DNA of 64,000 nucleotides from Eubacteriales bacterium (GTDB lineage: Bacteria; Bacillota_A; Clostridia; Christensenellales; Aristaeellaceae). The notes under the pieces are model-generated. The model was not told the DNA's origin. It was given only the letters and a program-made list of their open reading frames with translations, and searched no databases. The translations under genes were made by a program, and so were the position numbers. The stretch lies in assembly GCA_029974035.1 (NCBI GenBank), contig JARKQG010000134.1, positions 4,765-68,764 on the forward strand, given 5' to 3'. Below are positions 1 to 7,697 of the stretch, piece after piece. The stretch's first letter is position 1. Every line of letters begins with the position of its first letter.

Positions 1-1018
1 TCACTTCGGCCTCGCCGTCCTCCGGCGCCAGAAGGCTCCAGGCGGAGAGATCGTCGCCCAGCGCGGGGGCGGCCTGGCTGGCGCCCACCTTGAAGCGCAG
101 CGCGCCGATGGGGGTGCCATCCTCGTACAGGTGGCCGGACACGCTGACGGCGGTCTTGCCCGCGCCGCCTGCCGCCACGAAGAGGGAAATCGCCGCAAGG
201 CCCGTGCGCAGGGCGCAGATGGCGTCCTTTTTCTGGGAAAGCACGAAAGCGTCGTAGTACACGCGGCCCTCGCACAGGGTGCCGTTGATGCCCGGCGGGT
301 TGTCGTGCAGCTTGTACTCGGCCAGCTTCTGGGGGGCGGTGGTGGCCTTGGGGTGGGTCAGCAGCAGTTCGACGCCCTCGGGCAGGTAGCGCTCGGGCAC
401 GGCCACGATGGGGGTCATGTCCGCCTCGCCCACCTGGCCGCGGATGCGGGTGGAGGGGTCGATCTTCGCGGCGGTGGTAAAGTTGGGGTCCAGCTGCAGC
501 CTGACGCGCATGGCGTGGCTGATGAACAGCACGCGGCCCTCGCGGGGCACGCCCGCCTCGTCCAGGCGGCGGTTGGCCTCCAGGATGCGCTCGTAGGGCT
601 TGACTTCGCCCTCGTAGCCGCCCAGATCCACATGCCCGGCAAAGGCGGTCATGCGGCTCAGGCGATAGCGGTCGATTTCGGGGATGATCACCTCGTCCTG
701 CTGGCGCCTGAGGGCCAGCCCGGCGTTCAGGCTGCCGCCGGCCTCGTCGTCCGAGGCCCGGTCGACGGTGAAGGTAAACGCGCGGTCGCGGGCCATGGTC
801 ATCTCCTGGGTGGTGTTGTCCAGCTCGGCGGGGGCGCCGTAGCGGCTCGCGCCGGTGCGCTGGTAGTCGCGCATCTGGGCGGTGGCGGTGGAAAAGACCT
901 TGACCGTCTGCGCGCCGACAAAGTCGTAGTCGTGGTTGACGGCGGCCTCGGTCAGGGACTGGGCGGAAAAGCGCTCGTCGATGATGTCCGAATACTTGGT
1001 GACCAGATTCTGCGCCAT
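1..1018 (-). CDS. Phage major capsid protein (partial, continues beyond window)
   Basis: The reading frame opens at an ATG (1018) preceded by GAGGAGG and stays open to the first base of the window, so the C-terminus is missing; the TGA visible at the edge is out of frame. The 339 residues seen start MAQNLVTKYSD. The text has the typical features of a T7/P22-type coat protein of siphophages: an N-terminal segment ending in a deformed FTVDRASDDE stretch, a central part with an ISHAMRVRLQLD strand, and a C-terminal part that may begin an Ig-like extension (AVSVSGHLYEDGTPIG). The family call comes from this pattern and from position directly after the scaffold, portal and terminase genes. It would form the icosahedral head shell. 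Confidence 0.72.
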   Translation of the reverse strand, partial: MAQNLVTKYSDIIDERFSAQSLTEAAVNHDYDFVGAQTVKVFSTATAQMRDYQRTGASRYGAPAELDNTTQEMTMARDRAFTFTVDRASDDEAGGSLNAGLALRRQQDEVIIPEIDRYRLSRMTAFAGHVDLGGYEGEVKPYERILEANRRLDEAGVPREGRVLFISHAMRVRLQLDPNFTTAAKIDPSTRIRGQVGEADMTPIVAVPERYLPEGVELLLTHPKATTAPQKLAEYKLHDNPPGINGTLCEGRVYYDAFVLSQKKDAICALRTGLAAISLFVAAGGAGKTAVSVSGHLYEDGTPIGALRFKVGASQAAPALGDDLSAWSLLAPEDGEAEV

Positions 1019-1053
1019 AGGGTACGCCTCCTCATCGGTTGTTTGGTTCGGGG

Positions 1054-1419
1054 TCATTCGCCCATGAATCCCCGGGCAAAGGCATCGCGGCGGAGCCTCC
1101 GAGGGGAAGCCGCGGCGCCGGTACCCGCGCCGGAGATGAGTTCGGGCACCTCGCCCAGCACGGCCCGGACGGCCTGGGCCACCTTCTGGCGCATCGCCTC
1201 GTCCTCCGGGTCAATGCCCTCGAGCCCGGCGAGCCGGGCCACATGGTCCAGCCGGGCCTCCTTCACGCCCATGAGGGCGGCGGCGCAGCGCGCCTCGGCG
1301 CCGAGGAGCATCGCGACAAGGTGCGCTCTGGCGCCCTCGTCCTCCGTGCGCGCCTCCACCGGGGCCTCGGCCTCGGGCTGCGCCTCGTCCTCCGTCAAAA
1401 TCCGTTCCTGTTCGTCCAT
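1054..1419 (-). CDS. Phage scaffold-like / minor structural protein
   Basis: 121 residues. The first 30 are strongly acidic and Glu-rich, the middle is Ala-rich helix and the tail is basic (SPRRLRRDAFARGF). Small acidic helical proteins encoded between portal and major capsid are usually capsid scaffolds or GP20-like internal proteins, and this is the basis for the call; no diagnostic motif was recognised. The ATG at 1419 has a good AAAGGAG site. It lies 24 bases after the portal gene and 35 bases before the capsid gene, in the same direction. Confidence 0.5.
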   Translation of the reverse strand: MDEQERILTEDEAQPEAEAPVEARTEDEGARAHLVAMLLGAEARCAAALMGVKEARLDHVARLAGLEGIDPEDEAMRQKVAQAVRAVLGEVPELISGAGTGAAASPRRLRRDAFARGFMGE

Positions 1420-1443
1420 GCCTGTTTCTCCTTTCTTCCGAGT

Positions 1444-2790
1444 TCACTCCATCGCGCCAGGGGCGCGCTTCTCGGCATCAATCTGCCGCATCTCGGCGGA
1501 TGCGTCGGCGTCGGGCTGCCACTTGCGGATGAAGCCCAGGCGGCTGCGCGCGCCGCGGGCCACCTCGTCCAGATCGCGCTGGCGCTCGGCCTCCTCGTCG
1601 TCGGGGATGGGGTACAGGTGGTCAATGCGCACGCGGTAGTCGATGCCGGGCAGCGCGGCGGCGCCGTAGACGCCGGCCATTTCGACGAGCCGCCGGGCCA
1701 TCCACTTCAGCGCGTCGTCCCACTCGGCCCATTTCTCCTCGCAGCGGCAGGTGAGCCCCCAATAGGCGGCGCGCATGGCCTTGCCGCTGGCGGCGAAGCC
1801 GCGCAGCAGCTCGACGGACGCCTCCGGCACCGACATCAGGTCAAACATGTCGCCGCGCAGGCGGCGCACGGCGTGTTCGTAGCGCTGGTCGTAGCCGAAT
1901 TTGGGCTCGAGGACGCTGGCGGACGCCTGCCCGTTTTGGCCCCGGGCGGGGTCGGTGGCCAGGTCGATCAGCGCGCCGGGCGCGATCACCACGTGCTCGA
2001 CCGACGCCTGGGAGGCGTCCACCAGCACCTTCTGGGGAAACATGTTGAACTTCAGCGCGTCGATGTCGTCGCGGATGAGCTGGCCGTAGGCGCGCTGGAT
2101 GGGGGCCAGCTCGCGCACGTCGCTTTCGCCGGCGGGGTCGCCAGTCAGGCCGTCGTTGACGATCACATGGGCGGGGATAAAGGTCAGGCCCGTGTCCTCG
2201 CCCGTATGCCGGGGTTCGACCAGCCGTCCGTATCCGTCGTACACGCCCTCGTCCAGGAGGCACCGCCCGTCCTCCAGCCACAGCTTTTTGCGGTAGATGC
2301 GCTGGCGGGCGCGCTCGAAGCGGTCGTTGAGCCCGTAAAAGAAGATGATCTTGGCCACGTCGCCCGCCTCGTCCTGCTCGAACACGAATTCGGTGGACGG
2401 GACGAACCGGACGGCGAGCGGCCGGCCGGGCGCGCCGTCCAGGCACAGCGCGACGCGCTTTCCGATCAGGCAGTCGCGCACGCCGTGGATCAGCCGCTTC
2501 TGCCAGCGGTTTTCGGCGAGGGTGCGGCCGAGAAACCGCTCGATCCGGGCGGCGGCCTCGCCGTCGTCCCCGTCGGAGAGGATCCGGATCTCGGGGGCAC
2601 GCCCGGCCATGAAGCGGCTTTCCTCCTTGATCAGCTTCTTGATCAGGTTGGCGGCGGGCCGGGGGCCCTCGCCGTCCTCCGGCGCGCCGTCGTAGAGCGC
2701 GTACAGGTGGTTGATCTCGCCCAGCTCGCGCAGCACCTCGCCGCCGTACAGCGCGCCCAGTTCCGCGCGAATCCATTCCGCGTTGGTCAT
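1444..2790 (-). CDS. Phage portal protein, SPP1 gp6-like
   Basis: 448 residues. The portal is the dodecameric ring at the head vertex through which DNA is packaged. Features matching SPP1-type portals are the N-terminal stretch with NLIKKLIKEESRFMAGRAPE, the central wing with FVFEQDEAGDVAKIIFFY, and the C-terminal stem and crown with DLMSVPEASVELLRGFAASGKAMRAAYW. The start at 2790 is chosen because its ATG overlaps the TGA of the terminase gene (ATGA), which implies translational coupling; the longer frame upstream lies inside that gene. A Mu portal would be DUF935, so this morphogenesis gene is not Mu-type although the regulatory genes are. Confidence 0.82.
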   Translation of the reverse strand: MTNAEWIRAELGALYGGEVLRELGEINHLYALYDGAPEDGEGPRPAANLIKKLIKEESRFMAGRAPEIRILSDGDDGEAAARIERFLGRTLAENRWQKRLIHGVRDCLIGKRVALCLDGAPGRPLAVRFVPSTEFVFEQDEAGDVAKIIFFYGLNDRFERARQRIYRKKLWLEDGRCLLDEGVYDGYGRLVEPRHTGEDTGLTFIPAHVIVNDGLTGDPAGESDVRELAPIQRAYGQLIRDDIDALKFNMFPQKVLVDASQASVEHVVIAPGALIDLATDPARGQNGQASASVLEPKFGYDQRYEHAVRRLRGDMFDLMSVPEASVELLRGFAASGKAMRAAYWGLTCRCEEKWAEWDDALKWMARRLVEMAGVYGAAALPGIDYRVRIDHLYPIPDDEEAERQRDLDEVARGARSRLGFIRKWQPDADASAEMRQIDAEKRAPGAME

Positions 2791-4247
2791 CGATAGCCCC
2801 TCCCGCTGAAAAAGTGGTCGCGGCCCTGAAGGCCGCCCTGCATCCATTCGGCCAGGCCCGTGGTGGCGTCGGGCGCGTCGTCGTGGCGGTTGCGCCCTTT
2901 GCGCAGGTACCGGGTCATGGCGCCGTGGTACTCGGGAAAGCGCCGCGCCCAGTCCCTGGGAAACAGCACGCGGTTCATCACGAAGGGCGCGTTGACCGCA
3001 ATGCGCGCGGCCTTGTTCTGCCGCTGGGTACGGGGCACGATCCGGGTGTCCCGCCAGCCGTGGCGGCTGAAGAGCAGCGCCTCCACATTCCGGGCAAAGC
3101 CCCTGCCGCCGCCGTTGCTCTCAATCCAGGCCTCGTTCACGGCGTGCCGCCGCAGCGCGTCGGCCACCAGGGGTTCGGTATATTCCATGCCACGGTCGGT
3201 GTACACCACGTCCAGCACCCACAGCCGCCCTTCAAAGGCGCCGGCCACCACGGCGCACAGGTAGTCGCATCCGGTGTCGGCGGTGTCCACGTAACACACC
3301 ACCCTTTCAAAGGCCGGCTGGCCGTCCGGCCGGCGGGGCACATCCTCGTAGGTGGAAAAGTGGTCGTACAGGCGCCCGGTGGCGTCGATGGGCCGCTGCT
3401 GGTAGTTGGCCATGGCGATCTCCTCGCTGGTGGTCCGGAGGATCTTCTGCCACCGGCCCCAGCTGAGCAGCTCCGGGCACAGCATTTCGCGGCGCGCCTC
3501 GTCCAGGCAGGCGGGCATTTGCACCACGCGCCAGGCACCGGGATCGCGTCCCGCCAGCCGCCCGGCCAGATCGCCCGCGGCCCACCGGGTCATCACCACG
3601 ATCTGGATCGCCCCCTCCTCGAGCCGGGAGAAGAAGGTGTCGTTGTACCAGGCGAACTGGGCGTCGAGGGCGGCCTCGTTCATGGCTTCCAGGTGGTTTT
3701 TGACCGGATCGTCGATGATGCCGATGGAGCAGCCCACGCCGGTGATGGTTCCGCCGAACCCGGCGGCCAGAAAGCTCATGGGCTGGCCCTCAAGGGCCCA
3801 TAAGGTGGCGGCGGCGTCGCCCTTTTGCAATGTCACGCCGGGGAACACGTCGGAAAAGACGGTCTGCGCGCCCCCGGTCCGGGTGGCTGCAATGCCGTTT
3901 CGCACCATGCGGGAAAACCGCGCCGCCAGGGTTTCGTTGTAGCTGACGGCGATGATCCGCTCGGCGGGGTTCTGCCCCAGCGCCCACTGGCAAAACAGCG
4001 ACAGCGTGTAGCTCTTGCCCATCCGGGGCGGCATGTTGACGATCAGTCCCCGGCGGGGGGCGGCGCCCTCCGCCTCCGGCGCGCGCTCGTAGAGCGCCTG
4101 GAGCGCCCCGGCCAGCTCGCGCAGGTGCGGCCGGTCGTCCCGAAAGAAGCGGGGGTTTGCGGCGCGGCAGTAGGCCCAGAAGCTGGTCCGCGCCTTGGGC
4201 GCGCCGCCGCCCAGGATCTCGCGCAAAACGCCCGTCCGTCCGTTCAA
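2787..4247 (-). CDS. Phage terminase large subunit
   Basis: 486 residues from a TTG start (4247). The TTG overlaps the TGA of the small-subunit gene (TTGA) and has GGAGGGG seven bases upstream; a longer in-frame extension exists but runs inside the upstream gene. The ATPase domain shows a Walker A-like PPRMGKS at residues 73-79 and a Walker B-like IGIIDDP. The C-terminal RNase H-like nuclease is suggested by VCYVDTADTGCDYLCAVV, by WIESNGGG and by the late DDAPDATTGL. Its role is ATP-driven packaging and cutting of phage DNA at the portal. Confidence is high because both motor and nuclease signatures are present and in order. Confidence 0.9.
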   Translation of the reverse strand: MNGRTGVLREILGGGAPKARTSFWAYCRAANPRFFRDDRPHLRELAGALQALYERAPEAEGAAPRRGLIVNMPPRMGKSYTLSLFCQWALGQNPAERIIAVSYNETLAARFSRMVRNGIAATRTGGAQTVFSDVFPGVTLQKGDAAATLWALEGQPMSFLAAGFGGTITGVGCSIGIIDDPVKNHLEAMNEAALDAQFAWYNDTFFSRLEEGAIQIVVMTRWAAGDLAGRLAGRDPGAWRVVQMPACLDEARREMLCPELLSWGRWQKILRTTSEEIAMANYQQRPIDATGRLYDHFSTYEDVPRRPDGQPAFERVVCYVDTADTGCDYLCAVVAGAFEGRLWVLDVVYTDRGMEYTEPLVADALRRHAVNEAWIESNGGGRGFARNVEALLFSRHGWRDTRIVPRTQRQNKAARIAVNAPFVMNRVLFPRDWARRFPEYHGAMTRYLRKGRNRHDDAPDATTGLAEWMQGGLQGRDHFFSGRGYR

Positions 4248-4816
4248 GGCGCTTCCCCTCCGTTTCCGCCCGGCTCCGCGGTCAGCGCCTCGATCTCGGC
4301 CCACAGATCGGGTCTTGATCGCAGCGCCGCCCGGAGCTCGGCCACCACCTCGGCCCGGATGGCATCCCTCCGCCTTCGGTCGCCGGAGAGCTTCTCGATC
4401 TGCAGGGCGGCCTGCGCGGCCTGAATCAGCCCGGTCACGGCCTTTTCGGCGGGCAGGTCGTCCGGCGCGTCCCCGCCCTCGAGGCGGCTGAGAAGCCTTG
4501 TCATCAGCATTGAAAGCGCCGTTCCCGCCATGTCAAAGCCCGGATGGTTCCTGGTCCAGCGGTCAAGCGCGTTCAGCTGTTTGATCACGGCCTTTTCGCG
4601 CCGCGCGTCGTCGGCCTGGGCGGCGGCGTACCGGCCGACGGCCCCCGCGCCGATGGAAAACCCCTCCGCCGCCAGCGCCTCGGCGATGCGCCCGTAGCGC
4701 AGCGTCTCGTCCGAGAGCATCCGGTCCAGGGCCTCGCGGGCCCCGTCGGGCAGGTCCTTGGCGCGCAGGCGGCGCGGCCCCGGCGCGGCGGCCCGGGCGC
4801 TAGGCGCGGCGGCCAT
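4244..4816 (-). CDS. Phage terminase small subunit-like, DUF3486 (Mu Gp27) type
   Basis: 190 residues from the ATG at 4816; a TTG at 4843 in frame is an alternative start. The N-terminal part contains LPDGAREALDRMLSDETLRYGRIAEALAAEG followed by SIGAGAVGRYAAA. This is a helix-turn-helix arrangement like DUF3486/Gp27 proteins, which sit before the terminase large gene in Mu-like phages. The C-terminal half is helical and ends in EAP. Its stop codon overlaps the TTG start of the large subunit. The DUF3486 assignment is from memory of the family pattern and was not searched. Confidence 0.68.
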   Translation of the reverse strand: MAAAPSARAAAPGPRRLRAKDLPDGAREALDRMLSDETLRYGRIAEALAAEGFSIGAGAVGRYAAAQADDARREKAVIKQLNALDRWTRNHPGFDMAGTALSMLMTRLLSRLEGGDAPDDLPAEKAVTGLIQAAQAALQIEKLSGDRRRRDAIRAEVVAELRAALRSRPDLWAEIEALTAEPGGNGGEAP

Positions 4817-5138
4817 CGCCGAAGAGCACGCCGGGGTCGTCAATGTCGCCCTCGGCCAGGTTGCACCCGGCGGCGGTCAACCGCACGAGGGCGCTGCGCA
4901 GCGGCGTCAGTTCCGGCTCGGCCCCCTCCTTGTAGGCGATGGTCACAAAGCCCTTGCCCGGGTCGGCCAGATAGAAAAGCTGCGCGGGAACCTCGGTTTC
5001 GGCAGCGGGGTTTTCGCCCATCAGCGCAAAGATCAGCGTCTTGACCGGCATGGGCGGCCGGCCGAAGTCCTTGTAGAGCATGGTCACAATGTCGCCCCGA
5101 AGCTGCTTGCGCTTGACAAGATCGGTGTGATGAATCAT
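4800..5138 (-). CDS. Small Mu-like phage protein, winged-helix-like
   Basis: 112 residues. The N-terminus (MIHHTDLVKRKQLRGDIVTMLY) followed by a predicted loop and LRSALVRLTAAGCNL resembles the winged-helix-like small proteins (VpaChn25_0724 type) encoded just before the small terminase in Mu-like phages. No enzymatic motif is seen. The ATG at 5138 overlaps the TGA of the upstream coiled-coil gene (ATGA) and is preceded by GGAGGGCTTCCG. The gene overlaps the first bases of the small-terminase gene. Confidence 0.5.
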   Translation of the reverse strand: MIHHTDLVKRKQLRGDIVTMLYKDFGRPPMPVKTLIFALMGENPAAETEVPAQLFYLADPGKGFVTIAYKEGAEPELTPLRSALVRLTAAGCNLAEGDIDDPGVLFGDGRRA

Positions 5139-5458
5139 CGGAAGCCCTCCTTTTCCCTGCAGCCGTTGACGATCAGCTCGCGGATCTGACCCAGCTGCGC
5201 CTCGATGTTCTGGCTCATGCGGATCAGGTCGTCCCGGAGCGCGTATTTTTCAGGCAGTTGGATCAGCAGCCGATCGTAGCGCTCTTCCTGCCGGTCCATG
5301 CGCTTTTCCAGCGCGTCCATCCGTTCGAGGGTGGTCTTTTCGCTGCGGGCGATCTTGCCCTCCAGTTCCGTCACCAATCGCTTGATGAACCAGGCCAGCG
5401 CGGCCACCATCAGCCCCACCGCGGACGTCACGATCCAGTGGGCGTACTGCGCCTCCAT
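5135..5458 (-). CDS. Phage membrane-anchored coiled-coil protein, DUF2730 (Mu Gp26)-like
   Basis: 107 residues. One N-terminal membrane segment (residues about 8-25, WIVTSAVGLMVAALAWFI) is followed by a long charged coiled coil with heptad-like KTTLERMDALEKRMDRQEERYDRLL. This layout and position match DUF2730/Gp26 proteins of Mu-like phages, whose function is unknown. The start at 5458 is the first ATG that gives a membrane segment at the N-terminus; it has a GGGGTGAAGG stretch upstream. Confidence 0.62.
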   Translation of the reverse strand: MEAQYAHWIVTSAVGLMVAALAWFIKRLVTELEGKIARSEKTTLERMDALEKRMDRQEERYDRLLIQLPEKYALRDDLIRMSQNIEAQLGQIRELIVNGCREKEGFR

Positions 5459-5562
5459 GCCTTCACCCCGCCTCCGATCAAAAGAAAATGCCGGCCATCG
5501 TTTCGACTGCCGGCATTGTACCCGATTGTCCCGCACTTGTCCGCGCGAAGCGCGTCGCAGTT

Positions 5563-5841
5563 TTACCGCGCGGCCGCGCGCCGCCCGGGCGCGCAGGACA
5601 CAACCGCCTGTACCGTGCGCGTGGAAACCCCATACCGCCGGGCCAAAAGCGCGGTATTTCCGCCGTCATACTCGGCGCGGATGCGCCTGTCGCGCTCCGC
5701 CGCCGCCAGCGCGTCCATCTTGGGGATATAAAGCGGCGCGCCGCCGTAGGCCTCGCACAGCTTGACCGTCGCCTCAAGGCCAATCACGTCCGCCAGGCGC
5801 CGGTGCGCCTCGGGCAGCATCTCCCGGGTGATGGTCTCCAT
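5563..5841 (-). CDS. Mor/C-type middle-operon transcription activator
   Basis: 92 residues. The sequence contains LADVIGLEATVKLCEAYGGAPLYIPK, then RDRRIRAEYDGGNTALLARRYGVSTRTVQAVV. The GG..LYIPK strand and the C-terminal HTH with GVSTRTV are hallmarks of the Mor family of phage Mu, dimeric activators that recruit RNA polymerase to middle or late promoters. This is the clearest sign that the element is Mu-like. The ATG at 5841 overlaps the TGA of the upstream gene by one base (TGATG). No separate late promoter was recognised downstream, so it may act on promoters outside this window or on its own operon. Confidence 0.85.
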   Translation of the reverse strand: METITREMLPEAHRRLADVIGLEATVKLCEAYGGAPLYIPKMDALAAAERDRRIRAEYDGGNTALLARRYGVSTRTVQAVVSCAPGRRAAAR

Positions 5842-6275
5842 CAGGCTCCCTCCCCTTCCCGCGCGGCCCCGCTCTGGGCGGCGCGCCGCGCGGCCTGCCG
5901 GCGCGCCGCCGTCTTTGCGCTGGTGATGGCCCGCACCTGGGCGCGCCCCAGCCCCAGAGCGCGGCCGACGCGCCGCGCAATCTCCGGCGATGTGACGCCG
6001 CCGCACTCGAGAATCCACATCAGCCGCGGGCCGATGCCGCAGGCGCGGGCCGCCGCTTCGATGCTGGCAAACCGCGCCGCCCGTGCCTTTTCCAGCCATC
6101 CCGGGGGCAGCGCAATCATCGGCTGCCCCGGCAGGAGCCGCTCCGTCTCCCCGGCAATGTCCGCGTCCCGGGCCTCCGCCTCGGCCAGCTCGCGCTCCGA
6201 AACCGGCGCCCGCTCCAGTCCCTCGTCCACGCGCCGCAGCGCCCGGAGCTCTTCCGTCGTAAAAAGCGGCCTCAT
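5841..6275 (-). CDS. Phage HTH protein, early operon
   Basis: 144 residues. The first 60 residues are acidic and helical (LFTTEELRALRRVDEGLERAP). Residues about 65-110 read AARACGIGPRLMWILECGG then EIARRVGRALGLGRAQV, which resembles an XRE-type helix-turn-helix with recognition helix and following helices. The tail is Ala/Arg-rich. It is the first gene after the divergent promoter, with GGAGGG six bases before the ATG (6275), so it is an early gene. It could be a Ner/Cro-like regulator, but the sequence alone does not settle that. Confidence 0.55.
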   Translation of the reverse strand: MRPLFTTEELRALRRVDEGLERAPVSERELAEAEARDADIAGETERLLPGQPMIALPPGWLEKARAARFASIEAAARACGIGPRLMWILECGGVTSPEIARRVGRALGLGRAQVRAITSAKTAARRQAARRAAQSGAAREGEGA

Positions 6276-6364
6276 TCCAATCCCTCCGTTCCCGCGTCCC
6301 CTCGGGCGGCTTTACAACCCGCCCGCCCCGTGCTATACTGCAACCGGAATCCTACTGCGCCCCA

Positions 6365-6393
6365 ATTATATCTTATAAAACTAAGATTGTCAA
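6365..6393 (-). promoter_or_regulatory. Perfect-consensus sigma-A promoter for the phage early operon
   Basis: On the minus strand TTGACA (6393-6388) is followed after exactly 17 bases by TATAAT (6370-6365). Both hexamers are perfect consensus. Transcription would run leftward into the HTH, Mor and packaging genes. Confidence 0.88.
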
Positions 6394-6415
6394 TATATTC
6401 TTAGAATATATATTC
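6381..6415. promoter_or_regulatory. Probable repressor operator, nested palindromes
   Basis: Three symmetric motifs are packed over the promoters: CTAAGA/TCTTAG (6381-6386 with 6399-6404), ATATATTC-TTA-GAATATAT (6393-6411) and GAATATATATTC (6404-6415). They are AT-rich islands in GC-rich DNA and overlap both -35 boxes. The natural ligand is the adjacent CI/LexA-type repressor; this is inference from position and symmetry. Confidence 0.6.
6387..6414 (+). promoter_or_regulatory. Repressor promoter, back-to-back with the early promoter
   Basis: TTGTCA (6387-6392) and TATATT (6409-6414) are separated by 16 bases and point toward the repressor gene. Its -35 overlaps the -35 of the leftward early promoter, so the two promoters compete for the same DNA. 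Confidence 0.7.
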
Positions 6416-6432
6416 CAAGAGGAGGTTCTGCC

Positions 6433-7371
6433 GTGTTTTACGCCCGTCTGGAGCAACTGTGCAGGGAGTCCGGCACCTCCGTGGCGGAGGTAGCGGAAAC
6501 GGTGCTGCACGTCAGCAGCGGCGCGCCGTCGGGCTGGAAGAAGGGGGCCTCGCCCAAGGCGGCGACGGTGGCGGCGGCGGCGCGGCATTTCCGCGTCTCG
6601 GCGGATTACCTTCTGGGGCTGACCAGCGAAAAGCAGGTGCTGACGGGCGCGCGGTCGCTGGACGATGAAGAAGCGCGCCTCGTGGACGCGCTGCGGGCCG
6701 CGCCGGCGCCGGCGCGGCGGGCGGTGCTGCGCATGGCCGCCGCCGCGCTGGAGGACGGCCTGGCCGTCCCGACCGCACCGATCGCACCGATCGCATCGGC
6801 CGCACCGATCGCATCGGCCGCACCGATCGCATCGGCCGCACCGATCGCATCGGCCGCACCGATCGCATCGGCCGCGCCGGTCGCGCCGGCCGCGCCGGCC
6901 GCGCCAACCGCCCCTGCGGCGATCCGCCCGTTCCCCGTCCCGCGGCGGGAGCCGCCAAAGCCCGGCCGCGTCTGGAAGGGTGTGGAAGGCCGTGCGGCGG
7001 CGGGGCCGCCCATTGAAACGGTGCCGGAGGAGGAGCGCCGCATCCTGGTGCCCGTCAAGTACACCGGGGCGCAGTACTTCATCGTGCAGGCCGAGGGCGA
7101 CTCGATGACCGGGGTCGTAGGGGACGGCGACTACTGCGTGTTCAACAAATACGGCGCCTTTGACAGCGGCCGCGTGGCGCTGGTGCAGGTGGACGGCCCC
7201 ACCGATCAGCCGGACGCCACCATCAAGTACGTCTACCGGCGGCCGGGCGGCAAGGTGGAGCTGCGCTCGAAGAACCCCAAGTACCCGCCCATGCTCTACC
7301 CGGCGGAGGAAGTGGTGCTCATGGGGGAACTGGTGGCGGTGCTGCCCCAGGGCGGCGAACCCCGCGCCTGA
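6433..7371 (+). CDS. CI/LexA-type phage repressor with S24 peptidase domain and repeat linker
   Basis: 312 residues from a GTG start with GAGGAGG eight bases upstream. Residues 1-63 are an XRE-type HTH (VAEVAETVLHVSSGAPSGWKKG, then VSADYLLGL). Residues about 110-165 are an Ala/Pro/Ile linker built of APIASA repeats. Residues about 200-310 are a LexA-like autopeptidase: GDSM with Ser224, GDYCVFN, and a general-base Lys265 in DATIKYVY. The Ser/Lys pair is intact, so SOS-type self-cleavage is plausible, although no Ala-Gly cleavage site could be placed. It should hold the divergent phage early operon silent in the lysogen. The linker is encoded by a DNA minisatellite (see repeat). Confidence 0.88.
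   Translation: MFYARLEQLCRESGTSVAEVAETVLHVSSGAPSGWKKGASPKAATVAAAARHFRVSADYLLGLTSEKQVLTGARSLDDEEARLVDALRAAPAPARRAVLRMAAAALEDGLAVPTAPIAPIASAAPIASAAPIASAAPIASAAPIASAAPVAPAAPAAPTAPAAIRPFPVPRREPPKPGRVWKGVEGRAAAGPPIETVPEEERRILVPVKYTGAQYFIVQAEGDSMTGVVGDGDYCVFNKYGAFDSGRVALVQVDGPTDQPDATIKYVYRRPGGKVELRSKNPKYPPMLYPAEEVVLMGELVAVLPQGGEPRA
6784..6873 (+). repeat. Five perfect 18-bp tandem repeats in the repressor gene
   Basis: The unit GCACCGATCGCATCGGCC occurs five times without a mismatch, with degenerate GC-rich copies on both sides. Each unit adds six residues (APIASA) to the linker and keeps the frame, so copy-number change would alter linker length only. Confidence 0.95.
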
Positions 7372-7397
7372 AGGCTTTGCAGGGAGGAGAGGAAAAA

Positions 7398-7679
7398 ATG
7401 CTCGTTCTGACACTCACGGTCCGGCTGCACGCGCCCTGGTGCCGCTCGCTCAAGGACAAGCGGTCTGTGGTGCGGATGCTGCTCTCGCGGCTGCGGAGCA
7501 AGTTCAACCTCTCCGCCGCCGAGGTGGGGGCGCAGGACGTCATCACGCTGATCGATCTGGGCGTCGCCGCCATCGCCGCAAGCGCCGCCCAAGCGGATTC
7601 CATCGCGGAAAACGTGACCGCCTTCATTCGGATGAATACCGAGGCGGAGATCCTCTCCGAGGAGAGGGCGCTGCGCTGA
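7398..7679 (+). CDS. DUF503 (YlxP-like) family protein
   Basis: 93 residues. The pattern LTLTVRLHAPWCRSLKDKRSVVRMLLSRLRSKFNLSAAEVGAQD matches DUF503, a small alpha/beta family normally found near nusA-infB-rbfA in Firmicutes and sometimes linked to ribosome maturation. Here it stands alone, 26 bases after the phage repressor. The ATG at 7398 has AGGGAGGAGAGG upstream; an earlier in-frame start lies inside the leader. It most likely marks the resumption of host DNA. Confidence 0.82.
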   Translation: MLVLTLTVRLHAPWCRSLKDKRSVVRMLLSRLRSKFNLSAAEVGAQDVITLIDLGVAAIAASAAQADSIAENVTAFIRMNTEAEILSEERALR

Positions 7680-7697
7680 GGGCGCGGCCAAAAAGAG

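Noticed and set aside
1..1019. A stop codon TGA at the very first bases that would end the capsid gene inside the window
   Set aside because: It is out of frame with the capsid reading frame; the codons in frame are GAA GTG and the gene continues past the edge.
131..2796. Long plus-strand open frames opposite the phage packaging genes
   Set aside because: They are Arg/Ala/Gly/His-rich shadows of GC-rich genes on the other strand, with no ribosome sites and no domain pattern.
6433..7371. CRISPR array, suggested by regular 18-bp repeats
   Set aside because: The units are directly tandem with no spacers and encode an in-frame protein linker.
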